Under the pieces are notes generated by a model. That model was given only the letters and a program-made list of their open reading frames with translations. It searched no databases and had not been told where the DNA came from. 11,488 bases of DNA from positions 1 through 11,488 of the forward strand of contig CALESE010000114.1 of NCBI GenBank assembly GCA_937907205.1. The letters are read 5' to 3'. Origin of the DNA: an uncultured Romboutsia sp. (GTDB lineage Bacteria > Bacillota > Clostridia > Peptostreptococcales > Peptostreptococcaceae). Within the stretch, counting starts at the first letter, position 1. Each line of letters opens with the position of its first letter. Shown in pieces: positions 6,094 through 11,488 of the stretch. The position numbers were made by a program, and so were the translations under genes.

Positions 6094-6815
6094 TGGCAAA
6101 AAAGTTACGTATTGATAAAATTCTTTCAAATGTTGGATATGGAAGTAGAGCAGAAATAAAAAAATATTGTAAATATGGAATAATATTTGTAAATGGACAA
6201 GTAGTAAATAATCCAGGACTACAAGTTGATCCAGAAAATGATGAAATTATATTTGATGGAGAAAAAGTAAATTATAGAGAATTCGTGTACATAATGTTAA
6301 ATAAACCAGGTGGATATATATCAGCTACATATGATAAATTTGATCCAATTGTACTAGATTTAATAGATCCATCTTACTTAGTGTTTGAACCATTTCCAGT
6401 AGGTAGATTAGACAAAGATACAGAGGGATTATTAGTACTTACTAATGATGGTCAGTTATCTCATAGAGTATTATCACCCAAAAAACATGTTCCAAAAACT
6501 TATTATGCAAAAGTTGAAGGGGTAGTAACAAATGATGATATATTAGAATTTGAAAAGGGAGTAGTATTAGATGATGGTTATAAAACTATGCCATCTCAAC
6601 TAAAAATATTAAAAAGTGATGAAATATCAGAGATAGAGCTTACTATACATGAAGGAAAGTTTCACCAAGTTAAAAGAATGTTTGAGAGTGTAGGTAAAAA
6701 AGTAGTATACTTAAAAAGGCTATCTATGGGAAATCTAAAACTAGACGAAAGTTTAGCTTTAGGTGAATATAGAGAATTAACTATAGATGAAATAAAACAA
6801 ATGGAAGAAAGATAG
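6093..6815 (+). CDS. rsuA: 16S rRNA pseudouridine synthase, RsuA type
   Basis: A 240-residue RNA-modifying enzyme that isomerises uridine to pseudouridine in 16S rRNA (position 516 in E. coli numbering for the RsuA group). An S4 RNA-binding domain occupies about residues 4-50. The catalytic domain shows L-N-K-P-G-G-Y, then G-R-L-D-K-D-T-E-G-L-L (104-114) with catalytic aspartate D107, and later H-E-G-K-F-H-Q-V-K-R-M-F. The F/Y-H-Q-V-K-R-M form distinguishes RsuA (YtzG in Bacillus) from RluB-type enzymes, which have an R-N-R-E-V-R-R form. Length is normal for the family. Its ATG overlaps the preceding stop codon by one base; GGAGA (6079-6083) inside the upstream gene supplies the SD. It is the middle gene of a three-gene unit. 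Confidence 0.9.
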   Translation: MAKKLRIDKILSNVGYGSRAEIKKYCKYGIIFVNGQVVNNPGLQVDPENDEIIFDGEKVNYREFVYIMLNKPGGYISATYDKFDPIVLDLIDPSYLVFEPFPVGRLDKDTEGLLVLTNDGQLSHRVLSPKKHVPKTYYAKVEGVVTNDDILEFEKGVVLDDGYKTMPSQLKILKSDEISEIELTIHEGKFHQVKRMFESVGKKVVYLKRLSMGNLKLDESLALGEYRELTIDEIKQMEER

Positions 6816-6841
6816 ATAAAGACATAGTGGAGGAAACATTA

Positions 6842-8197
6842 GTGAAAAAAAGAGATATCATAGAATTTGAAGTAGATAAAATGGAATTTGGAGGAACTAC
6901 TGTAACTCCATATAAAAATAGAGATATACACATGAAGGGAGGAATAACTGGACAAAAAGTTAAAGCAGTTGTAAAAAGAACTAAAAGTGGTAAAGCCGAT
7001 GTAAAAATGCTAGAACTATTAGAAAACTCTCCTATAGAAACGGCAGAAACTTGTAAGCATTTTAATCAATGTGGAGGGTGTTCAATACTATCTGTACCTT
7101 ATGAAAAACAACTTGAAATAAAAGAAAGACAAGTTATGGATTTATTCTTAAATCAAGATTTATTTGGATTTAAGTTTGAAGGCATAAAAGGAAGTCCTCA
7201 GGAAAGATATTATAGAAATAAAATGGAGTATACTTTCGGAGATGAAGTAAAAGATGGACCTCTTACTTTAGGTCTTCATAAAAAAGGAAGGCATATAGAT
7301 ATAATGACAGTTGATGGATGTCTTTTAGTAGATAATGATTTTATACAAGTATTAAAATTATCTGTAGACTATTTTAATAAAAAGGAACTTCCTTATTACA
7401 GAACAGTAAACCATAAAGGATACTTAAGAAACCTTGTAGTAAGAAAGGGTATTAATACTAAAGAACTTATGGTTAATATAGTTACATCATCTCAAATAGA
7501 ATTTGATATGAGTGAGTATAGAGATTTATTACTAAGTCTTAATTTAGATGCAGAGCTAGTAAGCATATTACACACTATAAATGATGGTCTTGCAGATGCA
7601 GTTAATTGTGATGAACTTAGAGTGTTACATGGAAGAGATTATATCCAAGAAGAGGTATTAGGATTAAGATTTAAAATATCTCCATTCTCATTCTTCCAAA
7701 CTAATACTAAGGGAGCAGAAGATTTATATACTATGGCAAGAGATTTCATAGGAGATCATAATGATAAAGTGGTATTTGACCTATATAGTGGAACAGGTAC
7801 TATAGGCCAAGTTATGGCAGGAGCTGCTAAGAAAGTATATGGAATTGAAATAATAGAAGAAGCTGTAGTTGCGGCAAATGAAAATGCGAAATTAAATGGA
7901 TTAAATAATTGCGAATTTATAGCAGGAGATGTTTCAAAAACAGTTAAAAATTTAAAAGATAAGCCTGATTTAATAATAGTTGATCCACCAAGACCAGGTG
8001 TTCATAAAGATGCTATCAGAGACATATCAGGATTTGGAGCTAAGGAGATAATATATATTTCATGTAATCCAAAAACATTAGTGTTAGATTTAGTTGAGTT
8101 TAAGAACTATGGATATGAAATTGAAAAAGTTAAATGTATGGATATGTTCCCAAATACGCCACATGTTGAGACAGTAGTAAAGTTATATAAAAAATAA
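6842..8197 (+). CDS. rlmD: 23S rRNA (uracil-C5)-methyltransferase, RlmD/RumA (RlmCD) type
   Basis: A 451-residue SAM-dependent enzyme making 5-methyluridine in 23S rRNA (U1939; Gram-positive RlmCD-type enzymes also modify U747). An N-terminal TRAM-like RNA-binding domain (about 1-55) is followed by Fe-S cluster cysteines in C-(5)-C-G-G-C (C71, C77, C80, numbered from this start) with a fourth at C160 (D-G-C-L-L). The methyltransferase domain shows F-D-L-Y-S-G-T-G-T-I-G (motif I), I-V-D-P-P-R-P-G and the catalytic I-S-C-N-P (C408). Start choice: the frame opens with GTG at 6827, but that GTG is part of the SD itself (TGGAGGA, 6828-6834) and has no SD of its own. GTG at 6842 sits about eight bases behind the SD and is preferred. 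Last gene of its operon. Clostridia often carry several paralogues, so the exact target base is uncertain. Confidence 0.88.
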   Translation: MKKRDIIEFEVDKMEFGGTTVTPYKNRDIHMKGGITGQKVKAVVKRTKSGKADVKMLELLENSPIETAETCKHFNQCGGCSILSVPYEKQLEIKERQVMDLFLNQDLFGFKFEGIKGSPQERYYRNKMEYTFGDEVKDGPLTLGLHKKGRHIDIMTVDGCLLVDNDFIQVLKLSVDYFNKKELPYYRTVNHKGYLRNLVVRKGINTKELMVNIVTSSQIEFDMSEYRDLLLSLNLDAELVSILHTINDGLADAVNCDELRVLHGRDYIQEEVLGLRFKISPFSFFQTNTKGAEDLYTMARDFIGDHNDKVVFDLYSGTGTIGQVMAGAAKKVYGIEIIEEAVVAANENAKLNGLNNCEFIAGDVSKTVKNLKDKPDLIIVDPPRPGVHKDAIRDISGFGAKEIIYISCNPKTLVLDLVEFKNYGYEIEKVKCMDMFPNTPHVETVVKLYKK

Positions 8198-8219
8198 ACA
8201 TATAATAGAATTTCAAAAT

Positions 8220-8255
8220 AAAAAGTAGTTAGATATTTTACCTAACTACTTTTTT
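8220..8255. terminator. Bidirectional terminator between rlmD and the symporter gene
   Basis: AAAAAGTAGTTAG (8220-8232) pairs with CTAACTACTTTTT (8242-8254) to form a 13-bp stem with a 9-base loop. The stem ends in an A-run on one side and a T-run on the other, so it works in both directions. It serves the operon ending at 8197 on + and the symporter gene ending at 8257 on -. Confidence 0.88.
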
Positions 8256-8256
8256 A

Positions 8257-9606
8257 TTAAGAATTATATATTTCTTCATCTAAACAGTTCTCTGATTTAG
8301 CTACATAAATTGCAGTTGCAGCATCACCAACTACGTTAAGAGAAGTAACTAACATTTCTATTGGTCTATTTATAGCAAGTATCAATGAATATGCAAGTAC
8401 AGCAGCATCATTTTGATATCCCATACCTGTTAATACTGTAAAAAGTATAATTGCTCCAGCACCAGGTGCAGCAGGAGTTCCTATAGATGCAATTAATGCA
8501 AGTAATGATATTATAAGTATATTTACAACTGTAACATTATAACCTGCACTAGATGCTATAAATATTGCAGCTATAACTTGCATTATTGCAGTACCATTCA
8601 TATTTACAGTCATCCCAAGAGGTAAAGTGAATGATGCTATTTCTTCATTTACACCTAAATCTTCAGTTATTGTTTTAGTATTTAAAGGAAGTGTTGCAGC
8701 TGATGAAGATGTAGAAAAACCAAATAGAGCAACTTTAGATATCTTTTTTACAAATATTAATGGATTTAATTTAGTAGTTATAAATATAAACAATCCATAT
8801 CCAAATGTTAAAAATAATAATAAACATAAAACAGTTGTTATTACATATGCTAAAGCTGGTTTTAAATGTTCAACTCCATATATTGCAAATGTTCTCGTTA
8901 TAAGAACGAATATAGCTATTGGTCCAAATTTAGTTATTATAAATGTTAAAAATGTAGTTATTATTTTATTTATATCTTGTAATAAGTTTTTTAATACTAA
9001 AATTTGATTATCTAGTTTATTTATACAAAGCCCAGTAACAGCGGCTAAGAAAACAATAGATAAAACACGACTATTATCACTAAATACAGATGTTATATTA
9101 TTTGGAACAGCTTGAACAAAAACAAGTAAAGGATTACTACCAGTATTGCCTTGACTTGATGCTATATTATCTATACTTACATTGAAAAGCCCTAATTTAT
9201 TAGCAGTAAGTCCAAATATTCCTGCCAAAATTAATGCAAATATTGAAGTTGATAAAAATCCTAAAATAGTTTTAAATGAGATTCTTCCTAACTTCTTAGT
9301 ATCGCTTATGTGGCACATAGCAAGAGCTATTGATGTAAATATCATAGGAACAATTACTAATTGTAGTGAATTTACAAATAGTTGTCCTAATATGTAAAAT
9401 AATCCAATTGATTTATTTGCTTCGGGTTTAGTTATATCTTGGAAAAGTAAATTATTTATTATGGACCAAGTATTTTCATTTCCGCTAGAAATTAAATTTT
9501 CTCTTAAGAATATAAATGATGTGCCAGCAATTAATCCTATTATTAATGCCATTGCCATTTTTAATGCTAATTTATTAGCATTATTTTTTTGAAATTGAAT
9601 TGTCAT
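8257..9606 (-). CDS. Dicarboxylate/amino acid:cation symporter family (SDF/DAACS) transporter
   Basis: A 449-residue secondary transporter of the sodium:dicarboxylate (GltP/DctA/Glt-Ph) family in the cytoplasmic membrane. Family marks are clear: hairpin 1 F-S-T-S-S-S-A-A-T-L-P (297-307), a TM7 N-M-N-G-T motif (335-339), hairpin 2 A-S-I-G-T-P-A-A-P-G-A-G-A-I, and TM8 ending N-V-V-G-D (424-428). By alignment from memory to Glt-Ph, key residues differ: the TM7 Asp (D312) is N337, D390 is N413, D394 is E417, and the substrate-carboxylate arginine R397 is V420; N401 and D405 are kept. This suggests a substrate other than glutamate/aspartate and altered sodium coupling. The ATG (9604-9606) has GGAGG at 9612-9616. 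A PyrR-type attenuator precedes it, so the substrate may be tied to pyrimidine synthesis. Family is firm, substrate open. Confidence 0.9.
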   Translation of the reverse strand: MTIQFQKNNANKLALKMAMALIIGLIAGTSFIFLRENLISSGNENTWSIINNLLFQDITKPEANKSIGLFYILGQLFVNSLQLVIVPMIFTSIALAMCHISDTKKLGRISFKTILGFLSTSIFALILAGIFGLTANKLGLFNVSIDNIASSQGNTGSNPLLVFVQAVPNNITSVFSDNSRVLSIVFLAAVTGLCINKLDNQILVLKNLLQDINKIITTFLTFIITKFGPIAIFVLITRTFAIYGVEHLKPALAYVITTVLCLLLFLTFGYGLFIFITTKLNPLIFVKKISKVALFGFSTSSSAATLPLNTKTITEDLGVNEEIASFTLPLGMTVNMNGTAIMQVIAAIFIASSAGYNVTVVNILIISLLALIASIGTPAAPGAGAIILFTVLTGMGYQNDAAVLAYSLILAINRPIEMLVTSLNVVGDAATAIYVAKSENCLDEEIYNS

Positions 9607-9737
9607 AGTATCCTCCGATGTTTTTTATTTTAGGACACCAAAAACCTTAATACCAGATAAAGATATTAAGGCAAAATATTTCGTTAGATATATTTTCCTT
9701 ATTAGTCTCACGGGACTATCTTAAAGGTATCCTATTA
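9607..9737 (-). promoter_or_regulatory. PyrR-type attenuator leader of the symporter gene
   Basis: The leader RNA on the - strand contains AGUCCCGUGAGACU (9717-9704), which matches the PyrR binding consensus ARUCCNGNGAGGYU at 13 of 14 positions. The one change turns a U-G pair into U-A, so the 4-bp stem and the CNGNGA hexaloop are preserved. A lower stem forms between CCUU (9727-9724) and AAGG (9700-9697) across an internal loop. The same AAGG plus AAAAUAU (9696-9690) can instead pair with AUAUUUU (9679-9673) and CCUU (9671-9668) as an antiterminator with one bulged G. That CCUU is the 5' arm of the terminator. Three mutually exclusive stems share the same elements, as in pyr operon attenuation: UMP-bound PyrR would hold the first stem and allow termination. 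Known from the family: PyrR senses UMP/PRPP. That it acts here is inference from the fold. Confidence 0.8.
9640..9672 (-). terminator. Attenuator terminator in the symporter leader
   Basis: On the - strand CCTTAATATC (9671-9662) pairs with GGTATTAAGG (9654-9645) in a 10-bp stem with one G-U pair and a 7-base loop, followed directly by TTTTT (9644-9640). It lies ~34 bases before the start codon and after the promoter, so it acts inside the leader. The 5' arm is also claimed by an upstream antiterminator pairing (see the leader entry). Confidence 0.85.
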
Positions 9738-9743
9738 GGAATT

Positions 9744-9772
9744 AATATACAATATAACATATATAATGTCAA
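9744..9772 (-). promoter_or_regulatory. Consensus promoter of the symporter gene
   Basis: On the - strand a perfect TTGACA (9772-9767) is followed after exactly 17 bases by TATATT (9749-9744). Transcription should begin near 9737, just upstream of the PyrR-type stem. A strong basal promoter in front of an attenuator is the expected arrangement, with control exerted by termination rather than initiation. Confidence 0.85.
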
Positions 9773-9811
9773 TAAATAACTAATAAATATTATTATAGAA
9801 ATATCTCAACT

Positions 9812-9840
9812 AAAAAATGAGCGAAGCGAATTTTTTATTT
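9812..9840. terminator. Orphan terminator-like hairpin in the divergent gap
   Basis: AAAAAAT (9812-9818) and ATTTTTT (9830-9836) flank a GAGCGAAGCGA core. The core forms a GC pair-stem with a GAA loop (GCGAAGC, a known very stable mini-hairpin tip) plus tandem G-A mismatches. On the + strand it is followed by ATTTT. It lies between two divergent genes, so no annotated gene reads into it from either side. The 308-base gap between 9606 and 9915 holds this hairpin, the attenuated leader and promoter of the symporter, and a weak promoter for the + strand gene. Confidence 0.65.
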
Positions 9841-9858
9841 TAATTAAATTATTATGTA

Positions 9859-9886
9859 TTAAAAATATAAAAAATCCAAATATAAT
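9859..9886 (+). promoter_or_regulatory. Weak candidate promoter of the DUF3298 protein gene
   Basis: TATAAT at 9881-9886 lies ~16 bases behind TTAAAA (9859-9864). Transcription would start near 9893, shortly before the SD at 9902. The -35 is poor, so this rests mainly on a consensus -10 placed between the orphan hairpin and the gene. Confidence 0.35.
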
Positions 9887-9914
9887 AAGTAAGTTATATT
9901 TAGGAGGAAATAAG

Positions 9915-11288
9915 ATGAAATATAATAAAAACTTTTTAAAATCAATAACAATAATAACAGTTTTATTATTAGTAATATCTATAATAAAGCAAAATGCTAA
10001 TTTTAATATAGATAATATGGTACAGGCCAATTTATTTAAAGGACTAAGAACTGTAAAAGTAAGTGAAGAAAAAATTAAGATAGAGGATAAGAATATACTT
10101 ATAAATACAAGGATGCCTCAAATAAATTATCAAAATTATGAAGTTGAAAGATATATAAATACATATATAAGAAAAAATATAAATGAGTTTATAAATCATC
10201 AAAGACAGTATACACAATTGAATAAAGAAAAAGTAAAAAAAAATATAAGTATTAACTATCATGTACCATTTGAGGATTCAAATATGATAAATATAGTTAT
10301 ATACAAAAGTATAGAGACTAATAAAGATAAATTTGAATTAGAAAAAGATAGTTATGTATTTGATCTAAAGACAGGACAAAGAGTATATTTAGATAATTTA
10401 TTAAAAGATAATCCAAACTATGAAAATGTAATAAATAATTATATAGATAAATATATAAATAAAAATCATATAAAGGTCAGTAAAGACAGAATTAAAATAG
10501 ATAAATATACAAACTATATAATTGAAGATGGAGGATTATTAATTTATTTTAATCCTTATAAAAATAGTAAAGAAAATATAAAATATGAATTTAAAATACC
10601 ATATGAAGTATTTTCAAATAAAATAAGAATTATTCAGACAGATGAAATATTGGCTAATATAGATACTCAGACATTGACAGAGAATAACAAAAATATTAAT
10701 AGTATAATAAATATACCTATAGTAATGACTAAAAATAAAAATATAGAAAAAAATATAAACGATAAAATAAGAAATGATATTATGGAATTTTATAATAGCT
10801 CTAAGAATGAGGCTAAAGAATACAATAAAAATTTTCCTGAAAATACAAACAAATTTGTTGCAAATGTAGATTTTTATACGAAAAAAAATAGTGACAATAT
10901 GTTAAGTATACTATTAAATTATTATAAATATAGTGGAGGTGCTCATGGATATTATGAATATAAATCATATAATATAGATATGAGGAGTGGAAAATTCCTA
11001 GAATTGGAGGATCTATTTAAATCAAACTCAGATTATAAAAAAGTAATAAACAATGAAATAAGAAGACAAATAGAATACAAAGCTAAAAGTGATTCACAAT
11101 ATGAAGGTATATATCAATTTGAAAGAATAAAGGATAATCAGAAATTTTATATACAGGATAATAATTTAATAATATATTTTGATTTATATGAAATAGCACC
11201 TTATGCAGTTGGAATACCAGAATTTCAAGTTAATATAAATATAATAAATCATATATTAAAAGAGGAATATATAGGTTTTTTTAAGTAA
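9915..11288 (+). CDS. Membrane-anchored protein with two DUF4163/DUF3298 (PdaC/RsiV-like) modules
   Basis: A 457-residue protein with an N-terminal hydrophobic segment (about residues 8-24) that should act as a signal anchor, placing the rest outside the cell. The remainder looks like two copies of the DUF4163-DUF3298 pair seen in RsiV and in the N-terminal part of PdaC deacetylase. Copy A spans about 47-240 (Y-V-F-D-L-K-T-G-Q-R-V-Y-L-D-N-L-L at 147-163). Copy B spans about 260-450 (Y-N-I-D-M-R-S-G-K-F-L-E-L-E-D-L-F at 352-368). Only copy B keeps the Y-S-G-G-A-H-G-Y-Y motif (339-347) and the Y-E-I-A-P-Y-A-V-G-I-P-E-F ending. No deacetylase, sigma-regulator or other catalytic domain is present. 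In RsiV the module binds lysozyme; a peptidoglycan- or lysozyme-related role here is inference. The ATG follows AGGAGG (9902-9907) at 7-base spacing. Single-gene unit with a strong terminator. Confidence 0.8.
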   Translation: MKYNKNFLKSITIITVLLLVISIIKQNANFNIDNMVQANLFKGLRTVKVSEEKIKIEDKNILINTRMPQINYQNYEVERYINTYIRKNINEFINHQRQYTQLNKEKVKKNISINYHVPFEDSNMINIVIYKSIETNKDKFELEKDSYVFDLKTGQRVYLDNLLKDNPNYENVINNYIDKYINKNHIKVSKDRIKIDKYTNYIIEDGGLLIYFNPYKNSKENIKYEFKIPYEVFSNKIRIIQTDEILANIDTQTLTENNKNINSIINIPIVMTKNKNIEKNINDKIRNDIMEFYNSSKNEAKEYNKNFPENTNKFVANVDFYTKKNSDNMLSILLNYYKYSGGAHGYYEYKSYNIDMRSGKFLELEDLFKSNSDYKKVINNEIRRQIEYKAKSDSQYEGIYQFERIKDNQKFYIQDNNLIIYFDLYEIAPYAVGIPEFQVNINIINHILKEEYIGFFK

Positions 11289-11289
11289 T

Positions 11290-11334
11290 AAAAGGTATAG
11301 AAATAGGTTATGTATCTATTTCTATACCTTTTTT
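11290..11334 (+). terminator. Strong terminator after the DUF3298 protein gene
   Basis: Bases 11290-11306 and 11316-11332 form a perfect 17-bp stem (AAAAGGTATAG... paired with ...CTATACCTTTT) with a 9-base loop, ending in a T-run to 11334. It starts two bases after the stop codon. The A-run on the 5' side would also allow termination of transcription coming from the right on the other strand. Confidence 0.92.
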
Positions 11335-11360
11335 ACGTACAAGGAAATTATATTATGAAA

Positions 11361-11404
11361 AATATTGTTGATAGTCTATAAATATAAGTCATATCAATAA
11401 TATT
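11361..11404. repeat. 13-bp inverted repeat in gene-free DNA
   Basis: AATATTGTTGATA (11361-11373) and TATCAATAATATT (11392-11404) can pair over 13 positions with one G-U, around an 18-base AT-rich loop. No T-run follows, so it is not a typical terminator. It precedes the GC-rich segment at the right edge and may be part of the same element. Confidence 0.4.
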
Positions 11405-11428
11405 GAAAACGTAAAAAATGACATTTTT

Positions 11429-11488
11429 GAAGTGATTCGCCCACACAGTGGCTCAAGCAACGGATGTATCCGTAGCGGGAGCAAGGAT
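11429..11488 (+). other. GC-rich, hairpin-rich segment cut by the window edge (candidate structured RNA or repeat element)
   Basis: About the last 60 bases are roughly half G+C in DNA that is otherwise about a quarter. Several short hairpins are visible: CCAC/GTGG around ACA near 11441-11451, and a nested set in which GCTC (11451-11454) pairs with GAGC (11481-11484), enclosing a GC/GC pair and CGGA-TGTA-TCCG (11461-11472). A tight AAAAATG-A-CATTTTT palindrome (11414-11428) lies directly before it. No reading frame stays convincingly open on the + strand, and the - strand frames are short. It does not match any tRNA, rRNA, riboswitch or CRISPR repeat I can recall. The strand is a guess. Confidence 0.35.

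Noticed and set aside
8627..9397. Two + strand open frames (126 and 71 residues) opposite the symporter gene
   Set aside because: Shadows of a clear membrane transporter gene; no SD and no recognisable product.
9640..9737. Symporter leader as a T-box or metabolite riboswitch
   Set aside because: No T-box sequence (UGGNACCGCG-like), no specifier stem and no conserved core of the common riboswitches is present; the AGUCC-CGUGAGACU loop with competing stems fits PyrR attenuation much better.
9806..10262. Short - strand open frames overlapping the DUF3298 protein gene
   Set aside because: Phe/Ile/Tyr/Leu-rich translations typical of reversed AT-rich coding DNA, no SD, and overlapping a gene with a strong SD and conserved domains.
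11429..11488. Right-edge segment as a tRNA, rRNA, RNase P, tmRNA, SRP RNA or CRISPR repeat
   Set aside because: None of the characteristic conserved sequences of these classes could be recognised, and there is no repeated unit; left as unclassified.

Overview
The window looks like a chromosomal segment of a low-GC Firmicute, most likely a clostridium of the Peptostreptococcaceae type (Clostridioides, Paraclostridium, Romboutsia and relatives). The grounds are strong AT richness, heavy use of ATA, AGA and TTA codons, strong AGGAGG-like ribosome binding sites, compact hairpin-plus-T-run terminators, and a RelQ-type alarmone synthase and a class II aldolase of Gram-positive type. Species cannot be fixed from the sequence alone. 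Almost everything reads as ordinary core genome. The notable parts are a regulatory RNA leader at 9607-9737, a duplicated extracellular-domain protein at the right, and a GC-rich structured segment cut by the right edge.

Left region (1-3514, all +): the last codons of a possible upstream gene, an MBL-fold hydrolase, a small alarmone synthase (relQ) ending in a hairpin terminator, a COG1768-type metallophosphoesterase, and an unrecognised two-helix membrane protein that has its own palindromic promoter-like region and a strong terminator. Middle (3513-5628): a promoter drives a HAD-type 5'(3')-deoxyribonucleotidase and an unrecognised 161-residue protein, which meet the convergent fructose-bisphosphate aldolase gene (fba, -) at a shared terminator.

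Next (5641-8255, +): a promoter precedes a tight operon of a DUF1904 tautomerase-like protein, a 16S rRNA pseudouridine synthase of the RsuA type (stop and start codons overlap) and an RlmD/RumA-type 23S rRNA m5U methyltransferase. A bidirectional terminator separates it from a convergent sodium:dicarboxylate/amino acid symporter family gene (-).

The symporter has a consensus promoter and a ~130-nt leader carrying what reads as a complete PyrR-type attenuator: a PyrR binding loop, an antiterminator and a terminator that share the same CCUU/AAGG elements. This predicts that the transporter is made when pyrimidine nucleotides are low, so it may bring in a pyrimidine precursor (orotate, carbamoyl-aspartate or aspartate) or another pyrimidine-related solute. 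Its substrate and sodium sites also differ from the glutamate-transporter consensus at several key residues. I regard this as the best lead in the window.

Right (9812-11488): an orphan terminator-like hairpin, then a membrane-anchored protein with two DUF4163/DUF3298 (PdaC/RsiV-like) modules and a strong terminator. After that comes a gene-free stretch with a long inverted repeat and a sharply GC-richer, hairpin-rich segment running off the window, which may be the start of a structured RNA or a repeat element. No tRNA, rRNA, CRISPR array or recognisable transposase was seen.
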